This document shows, in pieces, positions 7,881-16,807 of a stretch of DNA of 36,273 bases. The notes beneath the pieces are model-generated. The model saw only the letters and a program-made list of their open reading frames with translations, ran no database searches and had not been told where the DNA came from. Source of the DNA: Lachnospiraceae bacterium (GTDB lineage: Bacteria > Bacillota > Clostridia > Lachnospirales > Lachnospiraceae); assembly GCA_014804645.1 (NCBI GenBank), contig JAAUZI010000026.1, positions 1 to 36,273 of the forward strand, written 5' to 3'. Numbering within the stretch: position 1 is the stretch's first letter; each line of letters opens with the position of its first letter. The translations under genes were made by a program, and so were the position numbers.

Positions 7881-8780
7881 ATGGGAAAAAAGGAGAGCAT
7901 CCGCAACCAGCGTCTGATGCAGCTGGTCAGGCGGGCGCACGGATTGGTGGAAAACCCGGATATTGAGAAACACAGACAGTCTCAGAACCATATCGGGGAG
8001 ATTTTGGGAAACACCAGAGAGATACACTATGAGGAGTTTAAAATTGGGGAGATGGAGGCGGAGTGGGTGTCGGTGAATCGCGCCCATATGAAGAAATATG
8101 TGATTCTGTACTGCCACGGCGGTGGGTATTCCACGGGCAGCCGCAAGTATGCCCGCACCCTGACCTCCAAGCTGGCCTCCTCCACCTTTATGGATGTGCT
8201 GTGCTTTGACTACCGGCTGGCTCCGGAACATCCCTATCCGGCAGCCCTGGAGGATGCCATGAAAGCGTGGGACTATCTGATGCTGCTGGGTTATGGTGCC
8301 AGGGAGGTGATTGTGGCGGGGGACTCCGCAGGGGGGAACCTGGCTCTGGCGCTGGTGCTGCAGCTGAAAAGCCAGCAGCGTCTTCTGCCCAGAGGGCTGG
8401 TACTCATGTCACCATGGACGGATCTGACCTCCTCGGGAGAATCTTTTCAGACCCGGGCGGAGGTTGATCCGGTGCTGACCGCGGAATACATCGACAGGAT
8501 GAAACTGGCATATGCGGAGGGACAGGATTTGGAAAATCCGCTGATCTCTCCGCTTTTTGGGGACCACGGGGACTTTCCGCCCGCCTATATCCAGGTGGGG
8601 GACAATGAAATTCTGTACAGTGACGCCCGGCGCCTGTATCTGCGGATGTTGGAAAAGCATGTCTCGGTGCGGTTTGAACACTTCCCGGGAATGTGGCATG
8701 TGTTCCAGATGTCCCCCTTCAAGACGGCCTATGAGGCCATGGACCGCATTGCGGGATTTATCTATGATATTTGCAGATGA
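7881..8780 (+). CDS. alpha/beta hydrolase, HSL-family esterase
   Basis: Hydrolyses carboxylic esters, usually short or medium acyl chains. The HSL-family oxyanion motif HGGG starts at H79, the nucleophile elbow is GDSAGGN with S149, the acid is probably the Asp in the 'DNEILYSDA' block, and the catalytic His is H273 in 'GMWHVFQM'. At ~299 aa it has the usual length for the family and no signal peptide. The start at 7881 follows AAAGAGG by 6 nt; an upstream in-frame ATG at 7863 overlaps that site. The gap to the DUF6320 gene is short (58 nt) and lacks the structured RNA element, so the two are likely cotranscribed. Together with the acyltransferase this looks like a make-and-break ester pair, which is inferred from context. 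Confidence 0.88.
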   Translation: MGKKESIRNQRLMQLVRRAHGLVENPDIEKHRQSQNHIGEILGNTREIHYEEFKIGEMEAEWVSVNRAHMKKYVILYCHGGGYSTGSRKYARTLTSKLASSTFMDVLCFDYRLAPEHPYPAALEDAMKAWDYLMLLGYGAREVIVAGDSAGGNLALALVLQLKSQQRLLPRGLVLMSPWTDLTSSGESFQTRAEVDPVLTAEYIDRMKLAYAEGQDLENPLISPLFGDHGDFPPAYIQVGDNEILYSDARRLYLRMLEKHVSVRFEHFPGMWHVFQMSPFKTAYEAMDRIAGFIYDICR

Positions 8781-8848
8781 TTTGTCTATCTCTTTTCACA
8801 AAAGAAAAAGGATTTTGGGAAAAATTGCAGAATATAACAAGTAGGAGA

Positions 8849-8954
8849 TTATACTGACTAACGTTAAGATTTTCCAATTTCCGCACAGCACATGTCGCAT
8901 AATCTGGCAACATGCACTGTGCGGAAAGGAAAATCTAATCATTAGTGAGTATAA
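8849..8954. repeat. 106-nt imperfect palindrome upstream of dgt
   Basis: Arms run TTATACT, CTAA, AGATTTTCC (8867-8875), then TTTCCGCACAG (8878-8888), mirrored by CTGTGCGGAAA (8917-8927), GGAAAATCT (8928-8936), TTAG and AGTATAA. Inside is a further CATGT/ACATG pair around a ~15-nt loop. There is no T-run, so it is not a standard terminator. It resembles the structured RNA elements upstream in size and position, but lacks their CCGGA bulge and GGA loop. Confidence 0.6.
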
Positions 8955-9012
8955 CTGTAAAGCTCTGGCGTATGCCAGATGTCAGACCGAATGCGGGAAA
9001 GGCAGGGTGCAG

Positions 9013-10017
9013 ATGACGATACGGGAGAATTTGGAGCATTGGGAGGAAGAGTACTTAAGTCCCTATGCCTCTCTGAGTATGAAGTCCAGAGGCAGGGAGA
9101 GAGAGGAGGAGCAGTGCGACATCAGACCGGTCTTTCAGAGAGACCGGGACCGGATACTGCACAGCAAGTCTTTTCGCAGACTGAAGGACAAGACCCAGGT
9201 GTTCTTAGCGCCTGAGGGCGATCACTATCGCACCAGGCTAACTCACACGCTGGAGGTGTCCCAGAACGCCCGCACCATTGCCAAGGCGCTGAAACTGAAC
9301 GAGGATCTGGTAGAGGCCATTGCGCTGGGACACGATCTGGGCCATACTCCCTTTGGCCATGCGGGAGAGAGGGCTTTGAACGACGTCTGTCCGTTCGGCT
9401 TTGAACACAGCCAGCAGAGTGTGCGCACGGTGGAGCGGCTGGAGAAAAAGGGCCAGGGACTGAATCTGACCTATGAGGTGAGAGACGGAATACTGAATCA
9501 TCAGACCAGCGGCAATCCCAATACACTGGAGGGGAAAATCGTGCGCCTGTCCGACAAGATAGCCTATATTCACCATGATATGGACGACGCCATACGAGGC
9601 GGCATTCTGACAGAGGCAGATGTGCCTAAGGAGATCGGAGAGGTGATCGGTTTTACCACCGGTCAGCGTCTGGATCATTTTATCCACGACATTGTGATAC
9701 ATAGCAAGGGCCGGGCAGATATCTGCATGTCCCCCCAGGTGGAGGAGGCCATGAAAAAGCTGAGGCGCTTTATGTTCGAGCGGGTGTATCAGAATCCGGT
9801 GGCCAAGGGCGAGGAGGGCAAGGCGGAGGCGCTGATAAAGACTCTGTATCACTATTATCTGGGGCATATCGACGACCTGCCCCGGGAATATCTGGATCTG
9901 ATCTCGGAGGGGGAACCGCGTGAGCGGGTGGTATGCGACTATGTGGGCGCTATGAGCGACCGCTTTGCCATCGCTCAGTATGACGATATATATATACCAA
10001 AGTCGTGGATCATATAG
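9013..10017 (+). CDS. dgt: deoxyguanosinetriphosphate triphosphohydrolase-like HD protein
   Basis: Removes triphosphate from dGTP or related dNTPs, giving deoxynucleoside and PPPi, with a metal in an HD-fold active site. The HD signature is visible: 'RTRLTHTLEVSQNARTIA', then 'AIALGHDLGHTPFGHAGERAL', then 'DKIAYIHHDMDDAI'. The N-terminal 'RDRDRILHSKSFRRLKDKTQVF' block is typical of this subfamily. Length is about 334 aa, as for the short Firmicutes type. ATG 9013 follows GGCAGGG; a GTG at 9007 is possible. It lies directly upstream of dnaG, as in many Clostridia, linking nucleotide-pool control with replication genes. Confidence 0.9.
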   Translation: MTIRENLEHWEEEYLSPYASLSMKSRGREREEEQCDIRPVFQRDRDRILHSKSFRRLKDKTQVFLAPEGDHYRTRLTHTLEVSQNARTIAKALKLNEDLVEAIALGHDLGHTPFGHAGERALNDVCPFGFEHSQQSVRTVERLEKKGQGLNLTYEVRDGILNHQTSGNPNTLEGKIVRLSDKIAYIHHDMDDAIRGGILTEADVPKEIGEVIGFTTGQRLDHFIHDIVIHSKGRADICMSPQVEEAMKKLRRFMFERVYQNPVAKGEEGKAEALIKTLYHYYLGHIDDLPREYLDLISEGEPRERVVCDYVGAMSDRFAIAQYDDIYIPKSWII

Positions 10018-10073
10018 TGTGAGATATATAAGCAATATCACAGGCACAGTCTGCGATATGCGGGGGAATGTAA

Positions 10074-11846
10074 ATGTTTTATCCGGAAGAACTTGTGGAA
10101 GAAGTCAGATTGAAGAACGATATCGTGGATGTGGTCTCCGGGTATGTCAGGCTGCAGAAAAAGGGTGCCAATCATTGGGCGTGCTGTCCTTTTCACAATG
10201 AAAATACACCTTCTTTTTCGGTCAGTGGAGCTAAGCAGATGTATTATTGCTTTGGCTGTGGTGCCGGAGGCAACGTCTATAGCTTTGTCATGAACTATGA
10301 GAACTATACTTTTCAGGAAGCTATCAAAATGCTGGCACAGCGGGCCGGAGTCACACTGCCGGAGGCGGAGTATGACGAGGAGCAGAAACAAAAGCAGAAT
10401 CATCGCCAGCAGCTCCTGGATGTAAATAAGGAGGCTGCCACCTTTTTCTATTACCAACTGCGCAGTCCCCAGGGACAGGTGGGCTACCGCTATCTGTCCG
10501 AGCGCGCCCTGTCTGACGAGACCATGCGCAAATTCGGCCTGGGCTATGCGGGCAAGAGCGGAGCCGGACTGATTCAATATCTGAAACAGAAAGGTTTTGA
10601 GGACAAGTTTATCATCGAGGCGGGGCTGGGCAATTACAATGAGCGGACGGGACTGCTGAGCCAGTTCTGGAACCGGGTGATGTATCCAATTCAGGATATT
10701 CATAACCGAGTTATCGGCTTTGGCGGACGCGTCATGGGGGATGGGGAACCCAAGTATCTGAATTCCCCCGAAACTCCCGTTTTTGACAAACGGCGCAATC
10801 TATACGGGCTGAATTTTGCCCGCACGGCCAGAAGTGGCAATATTATACTCTGCGAGGGCTATATGGATGTGATCGCCATGCATCAGGCGGGCTTTACCCA
10901 GGCGGTGGCCTCTCTGGGAACCGCTTTCACGGCAGAGCAGGCGGTGCTGCTTAAGCGCTATACGGACAATGTACTGCTGGCCTACGACAGTGACGGAGCA
11001 GGCGTCAAGGCGGCTCTGAGGGGCATAGGCATCTTGCGGGACGCGGGGTTGTCCGGTAAGATCATCAACATGCAGCCCTACAAGGACCCCGACGAATTTA
11101 TCAAGAATTTGGGCAAAGAGGCCTTTCAGGAGCGCATTGACCAGGCGGAAAACAGTTTCTTTTTTGAGATTCGGATGCTGGAGAGGAACTACAATCTGAA
11201 GGACCCGGAGTCCAAGACGCTGTTTTACAAGGAGATTGCCAAAAAACTTTGCGGTTTTTCCGTGGATGTGGAGCGGGAAAACTATCTGGAGGCCATAGCG
11301 GAGAAATACAATATCGGTTTTGAGAATCTGCGGAAACTGGTGGGCGGCTACGCCCTGCAGACCGGGGTGGACAAGCCCCCGGAGAGGCCCAAGTCAGGGG
11401 TGCAGCCAAAGAACACGCCCCAGGAGAACAGCCGGCGTTCCCAGCGTCTGCTGCTCACCTGGATGGTGGACGATCCCTCACTGTATCCGAAGATTGTCCG
11501 ATATGTAGGTCCGGAGGACTTTACGGAGGTGCTGTACCGCCAGGTGGCGGAGCGCCTGTTTCGGGACATGGAGGCCGGACAGTACCAGCCGGCGGCCATT
11601 ATCAGTATGTTCCCGGACGAGGAGGAGCAGCGCCAGGTGGCGGAGATTTTTAACACGAATCTGCCTCAGCTGAATACCAGGCAGGAGAGGGAGAAGGCGT
11701 TTCACGATATTTTGTACGCGGTGAAAAAGAACAGCTATGAGCAGTTGACTCTACAGCTCGGCTCGGATGTGAATGCGTTAAGCAGGGTAGTCTCGGGCAA
11801 GAAAGCGTTGGAAGAACTGGCAAAAACGCATATTTCACTGGAATGA
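10074..11846 (+). CDS. dnaG: DNA primase
   Basis: Synthesises RNA primers at the replication fork with the DnaB helicase. The CHC2 zinc-binding domain has C38, H41, C59 and C62 (CPFH...CFGC). The central core has '[16 protein letters not shown]', and the TOPRIM domain shows '[16 protein letters not shown]' and 'LAYDSDGAG'. The C-terminal ~150 residues form the divergent helicase-interaction region. At 590 aa it is normal for the family. The start has GGGGGA 8 nt upstream. Its stop overlaps an upstream in-frame ATG of the rpoD frame, and it is followed immediately by rpoD, the classical macromolecular-synthesis order in Firmicutes. Confidence 0.98.
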   Translation: MFYPEELVEEVRLKNDIVDVVSGYVRLQKKGANHWACCPFHNENTPSFSVSGAKQMYYCFGCGAGGNVYSFVMNYENYTFQEAIKMLAQRAGVTLPEAEYDEEQKQKQNHRQQLLDVNKEAATFFYYQLRSPQGQVGYRYLSERALSDETMRKFGLGYAGKSGAGLIQYLKQKGFEDKFIIEAGLGNYNERTGLLSQFWNRVMYPIQDIHNRVIGFGGRVMGDGEPKYLNSPETPVFDKRRNLYGLNFARTARSGNIILCEGYMDVIAMHQAGFTQAVASLGTAFTAEQAVLLKRYTDNVLLAYDSDGAGVKAALRGIGILRDAGLSGKIINMQPYKDPDEFIKNLGKEAFQERIDQAENSFFFEIRMLERNYNLKDPESKTLFYKEIAKKLCGFSVDVERENYLEAIAEKYNIGFENLRKLVGGYALQTGVDKPPERPKSGVQPKNTPQENSRRSQRLLLTWMVDDPSLYPKIVRYVGPEDFTEVLYRQVAERLFRDMEAGQYQPAAIISMFPDEEEQRQVAEIFNTNLPQLNTRQEREKAFHDILYAVKKNSYEQLTLQLGSDVNALSRVVSGKKALEELAKTHISLE

Positions 11847-11884
11847 AGTCAATACTAGTACCCAACAGAAAGGAAACCATAAGG

Positions 11885-12997
11885 ATGGACGAAAACACAC
11901 AGGCACGTTTTGAGGAGAAGATCAAGAATCTCTTAGTAATGGCCAAGAAGAAAAAGAATGTATTGGAGTATCAGGAGATCAACGACTTTTTCTCTGACAT
12001 GACTCTGGAGGAGGATCAATTTGATCGGATTCTGGAGACGCTGGAACAGAATAATGTGGATATACTGCGCATCACCGAGGAGGATGATGTGGATGATGAG
12101 GAGATACTGCTGGTCGAAGGAGAGGATTTGGACGTGGAGAGTCTGGACCTGTCCATTCCCGACGGTATCAGCATCGAGGACCCGGTTCGTATGTACTTAA
12201 AGGAGATCGGCAAGGTCCCTCTGCTGTCTGCGGAGGAGGAGATCGAGTTGGCTAAGAAAATGGAATTGGGCGATCAGGACGCCAAGAAACGTCTGGCGGA
12301 GGCAAACCTGCGTCTGGTGGTCAGCATCGCCAAGCGCTATGTGGGCCGGGGAATGCTGTTTCTGGATCTGATTCAGGAGGGTAATCTGGGTCTGATCAAG
12401 GCTGTGGAGAAGTTTGACTACCGCAAGGGATATAAATTTTCCACCTACGCTACCTGGTGGATCAGGCAGGCCATCACCAGGGCCATTGCGGACCAGGCCA
12501 GGACGATTCGTATCCCTGTGCATATGGTAGAGACTATCAACAAGCTCATTCGTGTCAGCCGTCAGCTCTTGCAGGAACTGGGCCGTGAGCCGTCCCCTGA
12601 GGAGATTGCGGAGGAGATGAATATGCCCGTTGACCGGGTGAGAGAGATCATGAAGATCAGCCAGGAGCCGGTGTCTCTGGAAACACCTATCGGTGAGGAG
12701 GAGGACAGCCACCTTGGAGACTTTATACAGGATGACAATGTGCCTGTCCCGGCGGACGCGGCGGCCTTTACGCTGTTGAAGGAGCAGCTGGTGGAGGTGC
12801 TGGGCACTTTGACAGAGCGGGAGCAGAAGGTACTGCGCCTGCGTTTTGGACTGGACGATGGACGGGCGCGCACGCTGGAAGAGGTGGGCAAGGAGTTCAA
12901 TGTGACCCGTGAGAGAATCCGTCAGATTGAGGCCAAGGCACTGCGTAAGCTGCGCCATCCCAGCCGCAGCCGTAAGCTTAAGGATTATCTGGACTGA
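11885..12997 (+). CDS. rpoD: RNA polymerase primary sigma factor (sigma-70, SigA)
   Basis: Directs RNA polymerase to -35/-10 promoters of housekeeping genes. Visible parts are region 1.1 (an acidic N-terminus through ~residue 90), 1.2 ('[16 protein letters not shown]'), 2 ('[26 protein letters not shown]', then '[15 protein letters not shown]'), 3 ('[10 protein letters not shown]') and 4 ('[14 protein letters not shown]', then '[22 protein letters not shown]'). ATG 11885 is preferred: AGAAAGGA lies about 9 nt upstream, whereas the upstream ATG at 11843 overlaps the dnaG stop without a ribosome site. The protein is 370 aa, normal. The stop TGA overlaps the ATG of trmK, so the two are translationally coupled. 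Confidence 0.97.
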   Translation: MDENTQARFEEKIKNLLVMAKKKKNVLEYQEINDFFSDMTLEEDQFDRILETLEQNNVDILRITEEDDVDDEEILLVEGEDLDVESLDLSIPDGISIEDPVRMYLKEIGKVPLLSAEEEIELAKKMELGDQDAKKRLAEANLRLVVSIAKRYVGRGMLFLDLIQEGNLGLIKAVEKFDYRKGYKFSTYATWWIRQAITRAIADQARTIRIPVHMVETINKLIRVSRQLLQELGREPSPEEIAEEMNMPVDRVREIMKISQEPVSLETPIGEEEDSHLGDFIQDDNVPVPADAAAFTLLKEQLVEVLGTLTEREQKVLRLRFGLDDGRARTLEEVGKEFNVTRERIRQIEAKALRKLRHPSRSRKLKDYLD

Positions 12998-13776
12998 TGG
13001 CGGAGAAGGTGGTGCTGTCCGCCAGAATGCGGGCGTTGACTGATATGGTCACTGCCGGGAACAGAGTCTGTGATGTGGGATGTGACCACGGGTGGGTGTC
13101 CATATATCTGGTGCAGCAGGGCATCAGTCCCCGGGTGCTGGCCATGGATGTACGGCAGGGACCTTTATCCCGGGCGCAGGAGCATATCCGGCAGCAGGGA
13201 CTGGAGGCATACATAGATACCAGGCTTTCCGACGGCGTGACTGCACTGAAGGCCGGGGAGGCGGACACCGTGATCTGCGCCGGCATGGGCGGCAGACTGA
13301 TGCGGCGGATATTGGAGGAGGGCAGGGAAAAGCTGGCGGCCATGGAGGAGCTGATTTTGCAGCCCCAGTCTGAGGTGGCGGATTTTCGTGCCTATCTGCG
13401 TCAGGCTGGCTATGTGACGCTGGCGGAGGATATGGTGTTTGAGGACGGGAAATATTATCCCATAATGAAAGTGTCGGCATCTTCACAAGGACATAGAGCG
13501 GAAGGCTCTGCGGACCGAGAGGCGGACGGCACCGAGCCAGAGCCAGCGGAGGACGCAGACCGGCGGGCGCTGCAGGACCGCTTTGGGAGGATGCTGCTGG
13601 ACTGTCGCCATCCGGTGCTGAGACAGTACCTGATGGACGCACAGCAGGGAAACAGGCAGATAACAGAACAGTTAAGGCAGAACGCCACAGGCGGCAGGGC
13701 CGCCCGGCGCATCAGGGAGTTGGAGGAGGAGCAGCGGCTGGTCTGTCTGGCTTTGGAACAGTTTGAGCAGAAATAA
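12997..13776 (+). CDS. trmK: tRNA (adenine(22)-N1)-methyltransferase
   Basis: Methylates N1 of A22 in the D-loop of certain tRNAs using SAM. This is the YqfN/TrmK family. The SAM-binding Rossmann motif is 'VCDVGCDHGWVSIYL', with 'AMDVRQGPLSRAQEHI' as the second strand and 'VICAGMGGRLMRRIL' as motif IV. A helical C-terminal extension (from about residue 165) is charged and likely coiled-coil, as in the family. The ATG overlaps the rpoD stop (TGATG). In many Firmicutes a NIF3-like gene follows; here a nucleoside kinase follows instead. The N-terminal domain has all expected motifs and length (259 aa) is normal. Confidence 0.93.
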   Translation: MAEKVVLSARMRALTDMVTAGNRVCDVGCDHGWVSIYLVQQGISPRVLAMDVRQGPLSRAQEHIRQQGLEAYIDTRLSDGVTALKAGEADTVICAGMGGRLMRRILEEGREKLAAMEELILQPQSEVADFRAYLRQAGYVTLAEDMVFEDGKYYPIMKVSASSQGHRAEGSADREADGTEPEPAEDADRRALQDRFGRMLLDCRHPVLRQYLMDAQQGNRQITEQLRQNATGGRAARRIRELEEEQRLVCLALEQFEQK

Positions 13777-13798
13777 ATACAAAAAAGGAGCGGCGAGG

Positions 13799-15451
13799 AT
13801 GAAAATAGAGGTATTGGGAGAGGTAAAGGAATATCCACAGGGAATCACCTATGAGCAGATTGCGCAGGAGTATCAGGGGCAGTACGAGGGATTGATCGCT
13901 TTGGTCAATGCCAGCGGCAAGCTCCGTGAGCTGTTTAAACATGCGGACAAGGATTGTAAGCTGAGCTTTTTTACGCTGAAGGACGCGGTGGGGCACAAGG
14001 CTTATGTGCGCTCTGCCACGATGCTGTGCCTGAAAGCGATCTATGACACCATGGGCGAGAAAGCTGCGGCAATGTGCCGATTGGAATTCGCGGTGGGCAA
14101 CGGCACTTACATAAGCACCGGCGGGGCGTTTGCCGCCACAGAATCAAATGCGGAGCGGATCAAGGCCCGCATGGATGAATTGCAGGCCATGGCGATGCCC
14201 TTCCACAAAAAGTCCTATCCGCTGGAAGAGGCCATAGAACTGTTCAAGGCGAGGGGTATGACCGACAAGACGGAACTGTTCCGCTACCGCCGCAGCTCCT
14301 TTGTGAACGTCTATGAGATGGATGGCTACTATGATTACTACTATGGCTTTATGCTGCCCAATGCAGGCTATGTGAAATGGTATGATCTGCAGGCCTATGA
14401 CGCGGGCTTTATGCTGGTTCTGCCGGGACAGAAAAATCCCACACAGGTTATGCCTTTAGTGGAGAGGAGAAAGCTGTTTGAGACGTTGAAGGCCTCTGCG
14501 CAGTGGGGACATGAGATTGGTATAGAGACAGTTGGCGAGCTGAACAATCAGATATGCAGCGGCTCTATCAGCGATCTGATTCTGGTCCAAGAGGCGGAGC
14601 AGGAGCGGAAGATCAGCGAGATTGCCAGAGAGATTGTCTCCCGCCAGGGTGTGAAGTTTATCATGATTGCCGGCCCCTCCTCCTCCGGGAAGACCAGTAT
14701 GTCGCACAGACTGTCCATTCAACTGCGGACCCTGGGCATGACGCCCCATCCGGTCGCTTTGGACAATTACTTTGTGAACAGGGAGGACACGCCCCTGGAC
14801 GAGAACGGGGACTACAATTTTGAGTGTCTGGAGGCCATCGACGTCAAGCAATTCAACGATGACATGATAAGGCTCCTGGACGGAGAGCGGGTGGAAATCC
14901 CGGATTTCAATTTCAAGATCGGCCGCAGGGAGTACAACGGCAATTATATGCAGCTGGGCAAGGAGGACGTGCTGGTTATCGAGGGTATCCATGGACTGAA
15001 TCCCAAGATGAGTTATGCCTTGCCGGAGGAGAGCAAGTTCAAAATCTATATCAGCGCTCTGATCAATCTGAATGTTGACGCCCACAACCGGATTCCCACC
15101 ACTGACGGCAGATTGCTGCGCAGATTGGTGCGGGACGCCCGGACCAGGGGCGCGTCCGCCCAGCGGACTATACAGATGTGGCCCTCTGTGCGCCGGGGGG
15201 AGGAGGAATACATTTTCCCCTTCCAGGAGGAGGCGGACGTGATGTTCAACTCATCCACAATCTACGAGCTGGCGGCGCTGAAACAGTATGCGGAGCCGCT
15301 GCTGTTCCATATTGAAAAGGACCAGCCTGAGTACTATGAGGCAAAGCGACTGCTAAAGTTTTTGGAGTACTTCCTGGGTATCAGCAGCGAGGAACTGCCC
15401 AGAAATTCGATTTGCAGAGAATTTGTGGGAGGGAGCTGTTTCCGAGTATAG
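13799..15451 (+). CDS. uridine-kinase-like nucleoside kinase with N-terminal TGS/ThrRS-like domains
   Basis: A P-loop kinase expected to phosphorylate a nucleoside; the substrate is not proven. Residues 1-60 resemble a TGS domain ('KIEVLGEVKEYPQGITYEQIAQEY'), followed by a segment like the second additional domain of threonyl-tRNA synthetase. The kinase half begins near residue 285 with Walker A GPSSSGKTS (G292 onward), then 'LDNYFVNREDTPLDENGDYNFE' and 'VLVIEGIHGLN', as in uridine kinase. ATG 13799 has AAAGGAG 8 nt upstream; an in-frame start at 13763 would overlap trmK. Length (~550 aa) matches the Clostridia family annotated 'nucleoside kinase'. The next 360 bases contain no gene. Confidence 0.88.
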   Translation: MKIEVLGEVKEYPQGITYEQIAQEYQGQYEGLIALVNASGKLRELFKHADKDCKLSFFTLKDAVGHKAYVRSATMLCLKAIYDTMGEKAAAMCRLEFAVGNGTYISTGGAFAATESNAERIKARMDELQAMAMPFHKKSYPLEEAIELFKARGMTDKTELFRYRRSSFVNVYEMDGYYDYYYGFMLPNAGYVKWYDLQAYDAGFMLVLPGQKNPTQVMPLVERRKLFETLKASAQWGHEIGIETVGELNNQICSGSISDLILVQEAEQERKISEIAREIVSRQGVKFIMIAGPSSSGKTSMSHRLSIQLRTLGMTPHPVALDNYFVNREDTPLDENGDYNFECLEAIDVKQFNDDMIRLLDGERVEIPDFNFKIGRREYNGNYMQLGKEDVLVIEGIHGLNPKMSYALPEESKFKIYISALINLNVDAHNRIPTTDGRLLRRLVRDARTRGASAQRTIQMWPSVRRGEEEYIFPFQEEADVMFNSSTIYELAALKQYAEPLLFHIEKDQPEYYEAKRLLKFLEYFLGISSEELPRNSICREFVGGSCFRV

Positions 15452-15480
15452 CCATCAGTTATTACTGGGTGGCTGTCTGC

Positions 15481-15530
15481 AAGGCGGCGCACAGGCGGAC
15501 CAAATGGTGATCTGTCAGTACGCCGCCTTT
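15481..15530 (+). terminator. possible hairpin terminator after nucleoside kinase gene
   Basis: AAGGCGGCG (15481-15489) pairs with CGCCGCCTT (15521-15529), with a smaller inner ACAG/CTGT pairing. Only three T residues follow, so termination efficiency is doubtful. Confidence 0.4.
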
Positions 15531-15592
15531 AACATGGGCAATTTACAGCGACGAGAAAGAGGAGAAAGCGTATAAAAAAGGAAATTGTATCC

Positions 15593-15621
15593 TTGACTTA
15601 TCTCTTTTCATATGCTATTCT
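15593..15621 (+). promoter_or_regulatory. promoter of the Rpn-family gene
   Basis: TTGACT (15593-15598), 17-nt spacer, TATTCT (15616-15621). It predicts a ~185-nt leader before the ATG at 15812. Confidence 0.55.
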
Positions 15622-15642
15622 CATATCAAAGCAAAAGATTTC

Positions 15643-15687
15643 CGGGGAGTAATCCCGTAAAGCGGTCTGCCGCATCTGACGAACGTC
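15643..15687 (+). promoter_or_regulatory. leader with three short consecutive hairpins
   Basis: Within the predicted leader are CGGG-gagtaat-CCCG (15643-15657), GCGG-tctg-CCGC (15662-15673) and GACG-aa-CGTC (15678-15687), a compact triple-hairpin block. I do not recognise a known riboswitch. The rest of the 15452-15811 gap holds the promoter and the ribosome site, and no convincing gene. Confidence 0.4.
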
Positions 15688-15811
15688 TTGTTCTCTTAGT
15701 TTTGAAATCCTGCTTTTATTATCCCAAGAAACATATATCAATAAGGCAGGAGAAGAGAATGGATGGAAGAAACATTTTCTCTTTCTGCGATGTGCACAAG
15801 GAGGAATATGA

Positions 15812-16726
15812 ATGAGCAATGAGGTAAGGACACCACTGGAGGAGTTAAATCTAACAGATCGGTTTCTGTTTGCGGAGACTATGGATGAGCCGGACGCCTA
15901 TGAGGCCATGGTGGGTATCCTGCTGGAAAATGAAATTGAACTGTTGGAACGAACTCAGACGGAGAAAGAGCTGAGGGTATCGCCCGAGCTGAGGGCCGTG
16001 CGGCTGGACGTAATCAGTATGGATAAAGATGGTCAGGTCTACTCTACGGAGATGCAGAAGAAGGACACAAAGAATCTGGAGAAAAGGAGCCGATATTATC
16101 AGGCTCAGTTGGATGTGTCGCTGCTGGAGCCGGGATGCAGAGATTTTAACAGGCTGAATGACAGTTGTATGATCTTGGTAGCACCCTTTGACTTGTTTGG
16201 TTATGGGCTGTATCGGTATACGTTTGCAGGGCAATGTAAGGAAGTGCCGGAACTCACACTGGGAGAGGGGGCCAAGAGGATATTTATCAATACATTTGGA
16301 TCTAACGGGCAGGATTTTTCCCAGGAGTTTCTGGATTTTATAGAATATATAAATGATAGTAGTGATGTGGTGGCGGACCGTAGTGAAAGCTCCCGTCTGA
16401 AATTGATTCACAGTAGGGTGGAGAAGATCCGCCGCTCTGAGAAATGTGGGGTGAAGTATATGCAGAGATGGGAAGAGATTGCGGATGCACGGCAGGATGG
16501 GTATGAGGAAGGCCGTAATGAAGGGGTGCTGAGAGAAATTATTGCCGCTGTCTGCAAGAAACTGGCAAAGGGAAAAGGCGTGGGGCAGATTGCAGATGAA
16601 TTGGAGCAGGAGTTGGAGCGTATTTCCCAGATTTGCCATATCGCGGAAAAATATGCCCCGGCTTATGACCAAGAAAAAATCTATCAGGAATTTGTTGACA
16701 TGACAGAGACTGTATGCGAGACGTGA
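15812..16726 (+). CDS. Rpn family / PD-(D/E)XK nuclease-transposase-like protein
   Basis: Related to recombination-promoting nucleases (RpnA-like) and the 'PD-(D/E)XK nuclease family transposase' group common in gut Firmicutes. Nuclease-core features are 'LTDRFLFAETM...EAMVGILLE' at the N-terminus, and 'LDVISMDKDGQVYSTEMQKKD', in which the D and the E-x-Q resemble the D...ExQ catalytic core. 'RSRYYQAQLDVSLLEPGCRDFNRLNDSCMILVAPFDLFG' is highly characteristic of the family. The C-terminus is a charged helical tail (EEGRNEGVLREIIAAVCKKLAKGKG). AAGGAGG lies 8 nt upstream of ATG 15812. At 304 aa it looks full length. There are no inverted repeats or target duplications, so this is a lone gene, not a clear mobile element. 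Confidence 0.85.
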   Translation: MSNEVRTPLEELNLTDRFLFAETMDEPDAYEAMVGILLENEIELLERTQTEKELRVSPELRAVRLDVISMDKDGQVYSTEMQKKDTKNLEKRSRYYQAQLDVSLLEPGCRDFNRLNDSCMILVAPFDLFGYGLYRYTFAGQCKEVPELTLGEGAKRIFINTFGSNGQDFSQEFLDFIEYINDSSDVVADRSESSRLKLIHSRVEKIRRSEKCGVKYMQRWEEIADARQDGYEEGRNEGVLREIIAAVCKKLAKGKGVGQIADELEQELERISQICHIAEKYAPAYDQEKIYQEFVDMTETVCET

Positions 16727-16770
16727 CCTGCGGGCATATTTTAATAGCAGTGATAGTTTTTGTGAGAGTT

Positions 16771-16799
16771 GCTAAAGAGAAGGATTTGTGGTATGATCT
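16771..16799 (+). promoter_or_regulatory. promoter of RNase P RNA
   Basis: TTGCTA (16771-16776), 17-nt spacer, TATGAT (16794-16799) with an upstream TGG making an extended -10. The predicted start is about 8 nt on, at the 5' foot of the RNA. Confidence 0.65.
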
Positions 16800-16807
16800 A
16801 GAAATAT

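Noticed and set aside
15612..15815. 67-codon open frame in the Rpn leader
   Set aside because: It begins at the predicted promoter -10, has no ribosome site and overlaps hairpins, so it is better explained as a leader.
15812..16726. Rpn-family gene as part of an insertion sequence
   Set aside because: I see no terminal inverted repeats or target-site duplication around it.
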